Below are positions 33,388-41,482 of a stretch of 64,000 nucleotides of DNA, piece after piece. The stretch lies in assembly GCA_022821725.1 (NCBI GenBank), contig JAJEDB010000078.1, positions 32,837-96,836 of the forward strand, in the 5' to 3' direction. Both the position numbers and the translations under genes were made by a program. Below the pieces are notes generated by a model. That model had not been told where the DNA came from and made no database searches. It saw only the letters and a list, made by a program, of their open reading frames with translations. This stretch comes from Candidatus Poribacteria bacterium (lineage in GTDB: Bacteria; Poribacteria; WGA-4E; WGA-3G). How positions within the stretch are numbered: position 1 is the stretch's first letter; each line of letters starts with the position of its first letter.

Positions 33388-33933
33388 ATGCATACATTCA
33401 GATGTGCCATTGAGAAAATTTTAGATTGGCATCCCCATCTGTTTCTTGAGGTACATATTGTTGCATGTGTTGCGGTAATGCGTTCGCATTCCGCTTCACC
33501 GGCAGTGTTTGAAGTTACGTGCGAGAATATTGTCTCTGACTGGCTTGGTGAAGAAACACAATTTAGGCTTGAAGTTGCGTGGTCGGAGGAGACTGAGAGG
33601 AACGCAGAACGTTTACGAGCTACTATACAAACAAGACCGATGGTAGAGATGGCTGCGTCAGCTCTCGCGTTTATTCTCACGCCTAATATTGTTAATCTTG
33701 GACAATTAGATGTAACAAATTATGGTGACCGAGCCGACTATCGCTCATTAGATTTGCCAAGTGTTCTTGAAATTAGCGGTACAGAAACAGCATCTGAACT
33801 TGCACGACGACATCGAGAAAAGGTCGCGCAAGCACTGGAAAATCCATTCGGATTAGATGCTTATGTCGTTGTCTGTGCCTTTTCTACGTTTGGACACCTT
33901 ATACGATTTTCTTACCACGGTTGGGAGGAATGA
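33388..33933 (+). CDS. Unknown protein, first gene of a two-gene unit
   Basis: 181 residues from ATG 33388 (MHTFRCAIEKILDWHP). An upstream ATG at 33316 lies inside the predicted promoter's -10 region and is rejected for that reason. I do not recognise the family. The sequence looks soluble and mixed alpha/beta, with 'VEMAASALAFILTPNIVNLG' and 'ETASELARRHREKVAQALEN'. The stop is four bases before the next gene's ATG, so the two are coupled. They sit beside the DarT/envelope accessory region, but no defence or mobility motif is seen. Confidence 0.65.
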   Translation: MHTFRCAIEKILDWHPHLFLEVHIVACVAVMRSHSASPAVFEVTCENIVSDWLGEETQFRLEVAWSEETERNAERLRATIQTRPMVEMAASALAFILTPNIVNLGQLDVTNYGDRADYRSLDLPSVLEISGTETASELARRHREKVAQALENPFGLDAYVVVCAFSTFGHLIRFSYHGWEE

Positions 33934-33937
33934 ACGC

Positions 33938-34342
33938 ATGTCTGATCCCAAAAAACAGTACACGAAAGCACTCAAAGAGGCGATGCGCCGAAAATCGGAA
34001 ATTCTCTCAAAAGCGCAGGCATTTTGGGAAATCGGCATGAGGGAGACAGCACAACCGCTATGGCTATCCGCTGCTACATACGAGGAACATATCGCACCGA
34101 TGCTTGATGCTTTGGGACGCGAATTGGAAGGAGCGATGCATCGGATTAGCGCGGCATCGTGCTATGAGAAGGCGGGGGATCTGAGTCGAGCCGTGAACCT
34201 GTATCGTGCGGCACTGTCGAGTCCGTTGCGTGAGGATACTCGGGAAGAGGTTGAAAATCTGTTGAGTGCTTGTCTCATTGCGTTGAATCACCAGCCATCG
34301 GAAAGTACGTCTTCTATACACCTGTCGCCTCGCTGGGGATAA
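33938..34342 (+). CDS. Unknown helical (TPR-like) protein, second gene of the unit
   Basis: 134 residues from ATG 33938, chosen for the strong GGGAGGAA site; the frame is open further upstream but overlaps the previous gene. The middle is helical and TPR-like ('AQPLWLSAATYEEHIAPMLD', 'RISAASCYEKAGDLSRAVNL', 'YRAALSSPLREDTREEVENL'). Such repeats bind peptide partners; the upstream gene product is the natural candidate. No signal peptide or membrane segment. Confidence 0.7.
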   Translation: MSDPKKQYTKALKEAMRRKSEILSKAQAFWEIGMRETAQPLWLSAATYEEHIAPMLDALGRELEGAMHRISAASCYEKAGDLSRAVNLYRAALSSPLREDTREEVENLLSACLIALNHQPSESTSSIHLSPRWG

Positions 34343-34587
34343 GATAAACCGGAAATGAAAAACGATCCGCGTCATCCGTCTAATCCGTGATAATCCGCGA
34401 TTCAGATAATCTACCACCGAAATATGTGCGCACCCCTACAGAAAAAATAAATTTGCATTTTTAAATCAAGTATGTTATTATAAATAATGTGGAAATTATA
34501 AATAATGTAAAAATAAATGAGTATAACTTACGCGAAGTCATCTTTTGGAGCATAGAACGCATGTTCAAACGATTCATGTTCGAGTCC

Positions 34588-34737
34588 AAAAAAGTTACAC
34601 TTTTCACCAAATTATTTTTTTCCCCAACACAGAATCGCGACCGAGAAAAACGCAAGAACACCACGGCCCCACTGGATTCTCAACCGAAAATCCGCACAGA
34701 AGTGCCAATTTAAAAATGTTATAAAAACGTAACATTT
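34588..34737. repeat. 150-bp direct repeat, copy 1
   Basis: Nearly identical to 36112-36260, differing at about ten positions plus one gap. It ends in AATGTTATAAAAACGTAACATT, an inverted repeat with an AT-rich centre. Both copies have the same orientation. Confidence 0.95.
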
Positions 34738-34747
34738 TAAGGGGAAA

Positions 34748-34803
34748 TTACAATTTCCTGTGATTAGAGAAGAAATTATGGTAAGATATAAGAGAATTTT
34801 CGG
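34748..34803 (+). promoter_or_regulatory. Conserved promoter block, copy 2
   Basis: The same 54-base block as at 33277-33331: GTGATT and TAAGAT 16 bases apart in a shared context. It lies about 30 bases before the ATG at 34836. Confidence 0.55.
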
Positions 34804-34835
34804 CTGCCACTACAAGCCTTGGAAAGGAGTCTGAA

Positions 34836-35267
34836 ATGAAAATAATCCTCATTTCTATCACTGCATTTTTGGTTTTTACGGCACCTGTGTTCAGTGAACT
34901 CACTGTGACGGACCTTGAAAAGATCCGTTCAATCGTCAAAGAGTCCGAGGATCGTTTGAAGGAGGACCTTAAAGCCTCCGAGGAACGCTTGAAGGAGGAC
35001 CTTAAAACCTCCGAGAAACGTCTGAAAGAAGACATTGAAACCTCCGAGAAACGCTTGATGCAACACGTTGCTGACAAATTTGGAGAAGTAGACAAACGCT
35101 TGAATATAATATTTGGGTTTGTCATCGCTTTAATAACCCTGATTGTCGTGGTTGTCGGTGTTCCGCAAATTATTATGGCATGGCGTGGCAAAGAAGATCG
35201 CACCCAAAAGGAGCAGATTCAAGAACTGAGACAAGAAATAGAAGCACTGAAACAACAGCGGACGTGA
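34836..35267 (+). CDS. Exported coiled-coil protein with C-terminal membrane segment
   Basis: 143 residues, with GGAAAGGAG before ATG 34836. A signal peptide ('IILISITAFLVFTAPVFS') is followed by four 11-residue repeats of the type 'SE.RLKEDLK', a hendecad coiled coil, then a membrane segment ('IIFGFVIALITLIVVVVGVP') and a second charged helix ('KEQIQELRQEIEALKQQ'). The 33-bp DNA repeats are at about 34945-35057. Similar small coiled-coil membrane proteins are common and their function is unknown. It is followed nine bases later by a GNAT gene, and the pair is bracketed by the 150-bp direct repeats. Confidence 0.8.
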   Translation: MKIILISITAFLVFTAPVFSELTVTDLEKIRSIVKESEDRLKEDLKASEERLKEDLKTSEKRLKEDIETSEKRLMQHVADKFGEVDKRLNIIFGFVIALITLIVVVVGVPQIIMAWRGKEDRTQKEQIQELRQEIEALKQQRT

Positions 35268-35276
35268 TATAGTGAT

Positions 35277-36092
35277 ATGGAGTTATTCTGCACACCTATT
35301 TGTGAAGATCCCTCGATGAACATTGTGTCAATTGACCCAGATAAACGAAGTGTGCTTATCCCGCTTTTTTCCAATTATCTTCCCCAGCGTATCTTCATTA
35401 ACAGTGTTCTTGAGGGGCATAGTGGCATCGCGCTTGCAGATTCAAAGATAGATCCGCGGGTTGCTCAATTGAGACATCCAGGTTGGGCGATACTTGGCGG
35501 CGATGTGACGCATCCCATGGCACAAAAATTCGTCCAGCAATCGTCAGAAATGTGGGTTATTCCTATCTCAGAGGCATGGCGTGCGTTGATATTTCAAGTG
35601 CATGGTCACCATCTCAAACAGATACGCGGCATTACGTTCTCTTCGGAATCGCTCAATCTCAAACACTTGCGGGATCTCCAAAAACAGATGCCTCTCGGTT
35701 GTCATATCGAACGCATTGACATTTCCTTGGCGAACCAACTTAAAAATAAAGGGCTTTCCAGTTTCCCGGGTTTCAGTTCGCTCGCTGATTTCGCTGAACG
35801 GGGTATCGGTTTTTGTGCAACAATCGAGGGGTGCATTATAAGTCATGCCGTCTCACTGATGCAATGTCGTGAAGGGATTCATATTGGGATTGAAACACAT
35901 CCTGACTTTCGCAACATGGGATTTGCGACAACTGTCGCGGCTAAACTGCTTGAGCACTGTATTGAGCGGGGCATTTATCCGCATTGGTCCGCCAGTTGTG
36001 ACAATAGGGCTTCTATTCATTTGGCTGAGAAACTCGGGTATGTCCGTGATGGGGTATACGAGGCACTGGGTGTGTTTATAGAAGCGTCTTGA
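35277..36092 (+). CDS. GNAT-family N-acetyltransferase
   Basis: A 271-residue protein. The C-terminal 120 residues are a GNAT fold: 'IIS.AVSL', then the acetyl-CoA loop 'IHIGIETHPDFRNMGFATTV', 'AAKLLEHCIERGIYPHWSAS' and 'NRASIHLAEKLGYVRDGVYE'. The N-terminal half ('LKHLRDLQKQMPLGCHIERI') fits the ZmaR-like GNAT_acetyltran family, in which self-resistance acetylation of an antibiotic has been described. The acceptor here is unknown. The start at 35277 has only a weak ribosome site; ATG 35316 (MNIVSIDPDK) is possible. It lies between two 150-bp direct repeats with a coiled-coil protein, so it may be a mobile cargo. Confidence 0.85.
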   Translation: MELFCTPICEDPSMNIVSIDPDKRSVLIPLFSNYLPQRIFINSVLEGHSGIALADSKIDPRVAQLRHPGWAILGGDVTHPMAQKFVQQSSEMWVIPISEAWRALIFQVHGHHLKQIRGITFSSESLNLKHLRDLQKQMPLGCHIERIDISLANQLKNKGLSSFPGFSSLADFAERGIGFCATIEGCIISHAVSLMQCREGIHIGIETHPDFRNMGFATTVAAKLLEHCIERGIYPHWSASCDNRASIHLAEKLGYVRDGVYEALGVFIEAS

Positions 36093-36111
36093 TTTAAAAG
36101 TCGCAAAAATT

Positions 36112-36260
36112 AAAAAAGTTACACTTTTCACCAAATTATTTTTTTCCCAACAGAGAATCGCGACCGAGAAAAACGCAAGAACCCCACGGCCCCACTGGGT
36201 TCTCCACCGAAAACCCGCACAGAAACACCAATTTAAAAATGTTATAAAAACGTAACATTT
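36112..36260. repeat. 150-bp direct repeat, copy 2
   Basis: Same orientation as copy 1 (34588-34737), about 93% alike by eye. After it, 36270-36311 holds a fragment 'GGATTCGGAGTTCCCTCCTAC' type that recurs at 37808-37829. Confidence 0.95.
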
Positions 36261-36311
36261 GGAAGGTTTTTCTGTACAGATACCGCGCCTACGGGGATTC
36301 GGAGTTCCCTC

Positions 36312-37772
36312 CTACAGATCATCTAACGGGAACAACGGACGGCGGATATCGTGATATTCAAAATGTAGCGGGTTCACGGCAGTCAAGCCGGGTGTGTCTA
36401 CCTCGATAATCTGTCCGGCGATGGGTTCGTAGGCGGCACGGTAGGCGACAGCGGCTTTGACAACGATCATCCGCATCTCCGTCGGATCGATACCGAGACT
36501 GTAAAGCTGCTGGAGACTAAACGGGGTCTGTCGCCGACTCGTTAAGACAACCAGAGAATCCTCCACTGCCACGACAGTCGTTAATCCCTGATTGTGGTAT
36601 CTCACGCCACCGTGCCGAGGTTGCGTCTCTACGTATTGACCGTCGTGGATAAGCCGGACAGTGCCGCGAATCGGGACGGGGTCGCCATGCAGGTCGTCGG
36701 CTTTCCCACCCACTTCGAGGGAAACCGTCCCACCGACACCCGTCTGAATGCACGTTTGGACAGCCTCTGGATCGTAGACGACCACAACGAATCCGGATGC
36801 CTTCTGCTGGATTAACTTCGTTAAGATGAAGGTGCTATCCCCAGGTGAACCACCACCGATGTTATCCCCCATCTCAACAAGAATAACGGGAGAGTTTTCA
36901 GATTGAAGGGCTTGCTCGACCGCCTCCGCGGCATTCGGAAGATCGAGTGTGAGGTCTCCACGCACATCCCAGAGCATATCGGATAACCGATCGGCTTCAC
37001 GTTGCGCGAGTTCTGGATCGTCATCCGTAACGACGACAAAAGCGGGGCCCGCCTCATGGACATCGGCATACGGATACCCAACGGCGACATTTCCGACGAG
37101 GATATTCGGATCTTCTTCTAACTGCTTCGCTGCGTTGAGAATAGGCGCCATCGGTGGGACGCTGGTGACATGATACAGGATATTGAGGAGCATCGGGGGT
37201 TTGGCGAGTGCTTGCGTCGGTGTAATCCCTTCTCGGAGTATCCGCATCATCAATTCCGATGCCTGTAGTCCACGTTGGCGTTGATCGATGTGGGGCGTTG
37301 TCTTGTAAATCACGAGTGCCGTCGATTCGGTGACCATCTGCTCGGAGACGTTGGCGTGCTGATCAAGCGTAACAACGATCGGTAAGTCGTAACCCAATGC
37401 ATCGCGAAGTCGTCGTAAAACCTCGCCATCACCATCGGGATAACTTTCAACGACCATCGCGCCGTGGAGTGTGAGGAGGAGCCCTTCATGTTTCGGCGCG
37501 GCTTTGAGGTGCTGGATCAACATCTCGGTCATCCGGTCGAAGACATCGTCCGTTACGGGGCCTGCGGGCGTTGCAGTCGCCATGAACGTCGGATAAATCG
37601 TATAATCGTACGCCGTGGCACCTTGAATGAATCCACTTATTTCGTGATGCGCTTCTCCCCAGGTCTTTATGATATTACTGGCATGGGTTTGCGAGAACGC
37701 AGCAGCATCGGTGGGGGTGCCGCTAAATGTGTTGGATTCGTGCATGATTCCGGCGATAGCAAGTGTTGTCAT
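36312..37772 (-). CDS. M81-family metallopeptidase (MlrC-like)
   Basis: A 486-residue protein of the M81/MlrC group. It opens 'LAIAGIMHESNTFSGTPTDAAAF' (HESNTF with metal His), continues 'GLLLTLHGAMVVESYPDGDG' and 'IVVTLDQHANVSEQMV' (DxHAN metal residues) and 'TTPHIDQRQRG'; the C-terminal MlrC domain includes 'VEMGDNIGGGSPGDSTFIL'. MlrC was named for late steps in microcystin breakdown, but most members have unknown substrates, probably cyclic or modified peptides. It stands alone, divergent from the HD/isomerase pair. Confidence 0.92.
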   Translation of the reverse strand: MTTLAIAGIMHESNTFSGTPTDAAAFSQTHASNIIKTWGEAHHEISGFIQGATAYDYTIYPTFMATATPAGPVTDDVFDRMTEMLIQHLKAAPKHEGLLLTLHGAMVVESYPDGDGEVLRRLRDALGYDLPIVVTLDQHANVSEQMVTESTALVIYKTTPHIDQRQRGLQASELMMRILREGITPTQALAKPPMLLNILYHVTSVPPMAPILNAAKQLEEDPNILVGNVAVGYPYADVHEAGPAFVVVTDDDPELAQREADRLSDMLWDVRGDLTLDLPNAAEAVEQALQSENSPVILVEMGDNIGGGSPGDSTFILTKLIQQKASGFVVVVYDPEAVQTCIQTGVGGTVSLEVGGKADDLHGDPVPIRGTVRLIHDGQYVETQPRHGGVRYHNQGLTTVVAVEDSLVVLTSRRQTPFSLQQLYSLGIDPTEMRMIVVKAAVAYRAAYEPIAGQIIEVDTPGLTAVNPLHFEYHDIRRPLFPLDDL

Positions 37773-37844
37773 AATATATTCCTTAGATAGCAGTCAGCAA
37801 GAGGCGGGATTCGGAGTTCCCTCCTACCGTAAATCAAAAAAGTC

Positions 37845-37874
37845 TTGACGGGTTCATTGGAAATAGTGTATCAT
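37845..37874 (+). promoter_or_regulatory. Promoter of HD/isomerase operon
   Basis: TTGACG (37845-37850) and TATCAT (37869-37874), 18 bases apart, 55 bases before ATG 37930. Confidence 0.6.
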
Positions 37875-37929
37875 TTAACAATCTTTAAATCTCCTATTTT
37901 TTACCGAATTACAAGCACGATTGGAAAGC

Positions 37930-38634
37930 ATGACGCAGAACGGTACTCGGAAAAACCAAATCGAAGAAGCCATAGAAGTCGCCGCTGAAGCCCATCAAGG
38001 GCAATATCGGAAAGGCACGCGCACGCCCTATATCACACACCCCTACGCCGTCGGTCTTATTTTAATGGAAGCGGGATGCTCCGAAGCCGTGATTATTGGC
38101 GGTATCCTGCACGACACCGTTGAGGACACCGATCTGACCCTGGAATTCATTCGGGAACGTTTTGGGGACGCTATCGCAGCCATCGTCGACGGGTGTTCGG
38201 AGAACAAAGCACTGCGATGGCGAGCACGCAAGACCGAACGGATTGAGGCGTTACGCACTGCAAGCCCCGAAGTCTGCACCGTAACATGTGCCGACAAACT
38301 CCATAACCTACGCACTATTATTTCAGAATATGATGTCATCGGCGATGCCGTCTGGGAGCGGTTTCACGGGGGTGTTGAGGATCAGGCGTGGTATTACCGC
38401 AGTATCCTCGGTGCGATCGCTGATCGAGACGCCTCTTTACAAAAAAGTGTCGTCCGTGCTAAACTGTCTAAACACGACAGCGATGTGAACACCGAATCCG
38501 ATGGAAATGACACCGCGCCTCAACAAGCGTCCGAGGCTCGGAAGACGCCCGCAGCAATAGAGGCTGTAAATCCTCAACTCTTTCACCAGTTTCAGCAGGC
38601 TGTAGCATACCTATTTGAAGGAGAGAATCAATGA
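37930..38634 (+). CDS. HD-domain (RelA/SpoT hydrolase-like) phosphohydrolase
   Basis: 234 residues from ATG 37930; a TTG at 37921 is also possible. The HD core is intact: 'AAEAHQGQYRKGTRTPYITH', 'VIIGGILHDTVEDTDLTLEF' (HD at the centre) and 'VTCADKLHNLRTI', the set found in the ppGpp-hydrolase half of SpoT and in small alarmone hydrolases. There is no synthetase domain. The C-terminal 60 residues are low-complexity and polar. It could hydrolyse (p)ppGpp or another nucleotide. Its TGA overlaps the ATG of the isomerase gene, so the two are translationally coupled. Confidence 0.88.
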   Translation: MTQNGTRKNQIEEAIEVAAEAHQGQYRKGTRTPYITHPYAVGLILMEAGCSEAVIIGGILHDTVEDTDLTLEFIRERFGDAIAAIVDGCSENKALRWRARKTERIEALRTASPEVCTVTCADKLHNLRTIISEYDVIGDAVWERFHGGVEDQAWYYRSILGAIADRDASLQKSVVRAKLSKHDSDVNTESDGNDTAPQQASEARKTPAAIEAVNPQLFHQFQQAVAYLFEGENQ

Positions 38635-39527
38635 AAATTGCCTACGCTTTTAGACGATGTGCCTCGTATCCCTACAACGGTGGTGAGTTACCCACCGATG
38701 CAACAGATCGACGACGGTTTTTGGATCATGCCAAAGCGATTGGGTTCGACGGGATTGAACTTCCCGCGATGAACCTCCCTGAAGCCGAAGCCAAGACCCT
38801 CCGTTTGGAGCTTGAAGGTGCCGGTATGCCGTGCGTTGCGATCCGTGGCGGGGGTGGTGCCGCGCATCCGCGTGTCGCTGCTGCGAACAAGCAAAGTATG
38901 ATAAACGCTGTGAATTTCGCCGCGAATGTCGGCGCCGGCGTTGTGAATTCCACGGTTACCACGCCACCCCGCGACCCGAACGGTAAAGGCACGTATCGAG
39001 GTGAATCCGTCTCGCAAGGGTCAAGCCGCCTCGCAAGTGCCGTGGATTATGAACGCACTGCGAAAGCCGTCAGCGAAGTCGCCGGTATCGCCGCGGATCA
39101 AGGGGTAGAGATCTCCATAGAAATCCATCAAAACTCGATTGCGGATAACAGCTGGTCGGCATTGCATCTGTTAGAATTGATCGATGCACCCAACGTGGGT
39201 GTGAACCCCGACTTAGGCAACATCTATTGGACTTACGATATTCCAGAGGAATCCTGCGAAGATGCGATCGTCGCGCTTGCGCAACACGTCAACTATTGGC
39301 ATTGCAAGAGTCTCTATCGTGTGCATATCCCGAATCTGGAAACCGCTATCTACGTCCAAGCCCCGTTGCCTGACGGTGAAATCGACTACCGCTTCGCCAT
39401 TGCGGCGTTGTTAGAGGTCAACTACGAAGGGTATCTGGCAATCGAAGGGATACGCGACGGCGACCAGTTCCATCAAGATGGTCGGAGTGTGGCGTATGTG
39501 AAATCTGTTTTGTCGGATTTGCAGTAA
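38631..39527 (+). CDS. Sugar phosphate isomerase/epimerase (AP endonuclease 2-like TIM barrel)
   Basis: A 298-residue protein of the xylose-isomerase-like TIM-barrel family. Visible barrel strands include 'GFDGIELPAMNLPE', 'MPCVAIRGGGGAAHP', 'GVEISIEIHQNSIADNSWSA' (metal Glu), 'VGVNPDLGNIYWT' (metal Asp), 'VNYWHCKSLYR' (His) and 'YEGYLAIEGIRDG' (Glu). These are the usual metal ligands of sugar epimerases. The substrate is open; this family is often expanded in organisms living on algal or sponge glycans. Overlaps the HD gene by four bases. Confidence 0.88.
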   Translation: MKIAYAFRRCASYPYNGGELPTDATDRRRFLDHAKAIGFDGIELPAMNLPEAEAKTLRLELEGAGMPCVAIRGGGGAAHPRVAAANKQSMINAVNFAANVGAGVVNSTVTTPPRDPNGKGTYRGESVSQGSSRLASAVDYERTAKAVSEVAGIAADQGVEISIEIHQNSIADNSWSALHLLELIDAPNVGVNPDLGNIYWTYDIPEESCEDAIVALAQHVNYWHCKSLYRVHIPNLETAIYVQAPLPDGEIDYRFAIAALLEVNYEGYLAIEGIRDGDQFHQDGRSVAYVKSVLSDLQ

Positions 39528-39637
39528 CAATTGAGCACAAGAGAGAGAACGGAAGAAAAAAAGAAAGGATGGAAGGATGGAAGAAGGGAAGGTTGGGTAA
39601 CCCCGTTCCAATCTTCCGCCCTTCCAACCAAATCGCT

Positions 39638-40681
39638 ATGACAGAAGAGAAAATTCGGCTCACCGCGACCGTCAAATGTGCTGGGTGAGCGTCAAAACTC
39701 GCTCCGGGTGAGCTGGCACACATTTTAGGGAAGATCCCAAAATCTACAGATCCGAACCTACTTGTCGGGACTGAAACCTCCGATGATGCCGGGATCTATC
39801 GCATTTCTGACGAACTCGCGCTCGTTAACACGGTGGACTATTTCACGCCTATCGTGGACGACCCGTATACCTTCGGCGCGATCGCTGCGACGAACTCGTT
39901 GAGTGATGTCTATAGCATGGGCGGTGTGCCGAAAACCGCGTTGAACATCACGTGTTGGCCCAAGGCTGATTTGGACCTGTCTATCCTCGGCGATATCGTC
40001 CAAGGCGGGACCGAAAAGGCTATTGAAGCGGGCGCAGCACTTGTGGGAGGGCATACCGTGGATGCCCCAGAGTTGATGTATGGACTCGCGGTAACGGGGA
40101 TCGTGCATCCGGAGAAATTCGTCAAGAACTACGGGGCGCGTCCCGGGGAAGTGCTTATCCTCACGAAAAACCTCGGTATCGGTATTCTCACCACAGGGCT
40201 GAAATTCGATAAAATCAGCGATGTTGTCTTGCCGCAACTCGTTGAATCCATGACTCGACTCAACGCCTCCGCAGCATCCGTCATGCTGAAGCACGGGGCG
40301 AGTGCGTGTACAGATGTTACAGGATACGGCTTGCTGGGGCATGCCTCGGAGATGGCAGCCGGTAACGATGTTCGCCTCAAGATTGATAGCAGTGCCGTGC
40401 CATACTTCGCCGATGCCCCCGCACTCGTGGCACAAGACACTTACACGCAAGCCTACCTTGCGAATATGTCGTTCCTCGCCGATAAGGTTACCTTCCACAC
40501 GGAGAGTGAGGCGATGCGGCATATTTTGATGGAGGCGGAAACGTCTGGCGGTCTGTTATTCTCACTTCCTGCCGAGAACGCCGACGCCGCGATAGCCGAC
40601 CTCCATGCCGCGGATTGCCCGGAGGCAGCTGTTATCGGGGAAGTGGTGGCAGAGGATACCGCGCATATTGAAGTGTTTTAA
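39638..40681 (+). CDS. selD: Selenophosphate synthetase, a selenoprotein with in-frame TGA (Sec17)
   Basis: 347 residues when TGA at 39686-39688 is read as selenocysteine. From ATG 39638 the frame gives 'MTEEKIRLTATVKCAG', then U, then 'ASKLAPGELAHIL'. This is the SelD catalytic loop, in which Sec or Cys and the following Lys act ('CAGUASK'). The rest is canonical: 'GTETSDDAGIYRI', 'LALVNTVDYFTPIVDDPYTF', 'ATNSLSDVYSMGGVPKTAL', 'GGHTVDAPELMYGLAVTG', 'CTDVTGYGLLGHASEM' and 'ETSGGLLFSLP'. It makes selenophosphate from selenide and ATP. An annotation starting at 39833 would lose the active site. selA, selB and selC are not in the window. Confidence 0.95.
39698..39716 (+). promoter_or_regulatory. 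Putative bacterial SECIS hairpin in selD
   Basis: GCTC (39701-39704) and GAGC (39710-39713) enclose the loop CGGGT, extended by CT/GG pairs below one mismatch. The loop starts 16 bases after the TGA and has G at its second position, fitting the general bSECIS rules. An alternative GAGCG/CGCTC pairing closer to the TGA also exists. Confidence 0.5.
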
Positions 40682-40689
40682 TGGTTGTC

Positions 40690-40915
40690 GGAGGAAAGGG
40701 TTTTGGGTTCGGGTTGCTACGGGAGAGGGTAATGGGTTCGGATTGCTACGCAATCCTTTGGGTCGTGGGTAATGGGTAACAAGAGGAAGGGTAACGGGTT
40801 CGGGCTTCGCCCTTTGGGTTGTGAGTAACGGGTAACAAGAGACCTTTATGAACCGAAAACCTCTTAACCCATAACTCAAAACCCACAACCCACAACTATT
40901 CTGACTGACAACTAT
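40690..40915. repeat. Long imperfect palindrome after selD
   Basis: The 241-base gap to pyrE has no gene. Repeated 'GGGTAATGGGTTCGG' and 'GGGTTGTGAGTAACGGGTAAC' segments face 'CTCTTAACCCATAACTC' and 'ACCCACAACCCACAAC'. The arms can fold into one long hairpin, a member of the window's large palindromic-element group. Confidence 0.65.
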
Positions 40916-40922
40916 AAAAAAT

Positions 40923-41447
40923 ATGACAAAAACAGAACTTGCGGAACAGATACGCGCGGTTTCATATCTTACAGGTGAATTCGTGCTCCGCTCAGGAAAT
41001 ATCAGCAACTTCTATTGGGACAAATACCGGTTCGAGAGCGATCCGAGGCTTCTCACTGCGATTGCTGCAGAGATGGCGAAACTCCTACCGCTTTCCGAAT
41101 GTGACGGTTTGGCAGGTTTAGAATTGGGCGGTATCCCACTCGCAACTGCCCTCTCGTTGCAAACCGGAGTGCCCTGTTTTTACGTGCGGAAGGAAGCGAA
41201 AACCTATGGCACCTGTAACCTTATTGAAGGTGGCGTTAAGGAAGGCAGCAAACTTGTTGTGATAGAAGATGTAATTACGACTGCGGGACAGGTCTGCACA
41301 TCGATTGAGCAAATCCGGGCGGCGGGGTATACGGTGGAACACGTTATAGCAGCCATTGATCGCCAAGCAGGGGGCGCGGCGAAAATTAATGCGGTCGGGT
41401 GTTCGTTCGCATCCGTTTTTACACTCGCGGCGTTAGAAGGATTTTAA
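40923..41447 (+). CDS. pyrE: Orotate phosphoribosyltransferase
   Basis: A 174-residue type I PRTase. It has 'RSGNISNFYWDKYRFESDPR', 'GLAGLELGGIPLATAL', 'PCFYVRKEAKTYGTCNLIEG' and the PRPP motif 'KLVVIEDVITTAGQV'. It makes OMP in de novo pyrimidine synthesis. It is shorter than E. coli PyrE (213) but similar to archaeal and many bacterial forms. It begins the long plus-strand gene row; no other pyr gene is near. Confidence 0.93.
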   Translation: MTKTELAEQIRAVSYLTGEFVLRSGNISNFYWDKYRFESDPRLLTAIAAEMAKLLPLSECDGLAGLELGGIPLATALSLQTGVPCFYVRKEAKTYGTCNLIEGGVKEGSKLVVIEDVITTAGQVCTSIEQIRAAGYTVEHVIAAIDRQAGGAAKINAVGCSFASVFTLAALEGF

Positions 41448-41482
41448 TTATACCTGACCGAACTGCAAGGAATATTAAAAAC

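Larger units (their letters stand above)
34343..34835. other. Gene-free stretch with repeat copy and promoter
   Basis: No gene is supported; short frames here are translations of repeat DNA. It holds a 'TAATCCGTGATAATCCGCGA' type fragment near 34380, AT-rich DNA at 34440-34520, the first copy of the 150-bp direct repeat (34588-34737) and a promoter block (34748-34803). Confidence 0.7.

Noticed and set aside
34489..34713. 74-codon frame before the coiled-coil gene
   Set aside because: Most of it lies in the 150-bp direct repeat, and the second repeat copy does not keep the frame.
39833..40681. selD starting at the GTG at 39833
   Set aside because: This would remove the active-site loop and ATP-binding start; the frame continues upstream through a TGA that fits selenocysteine.
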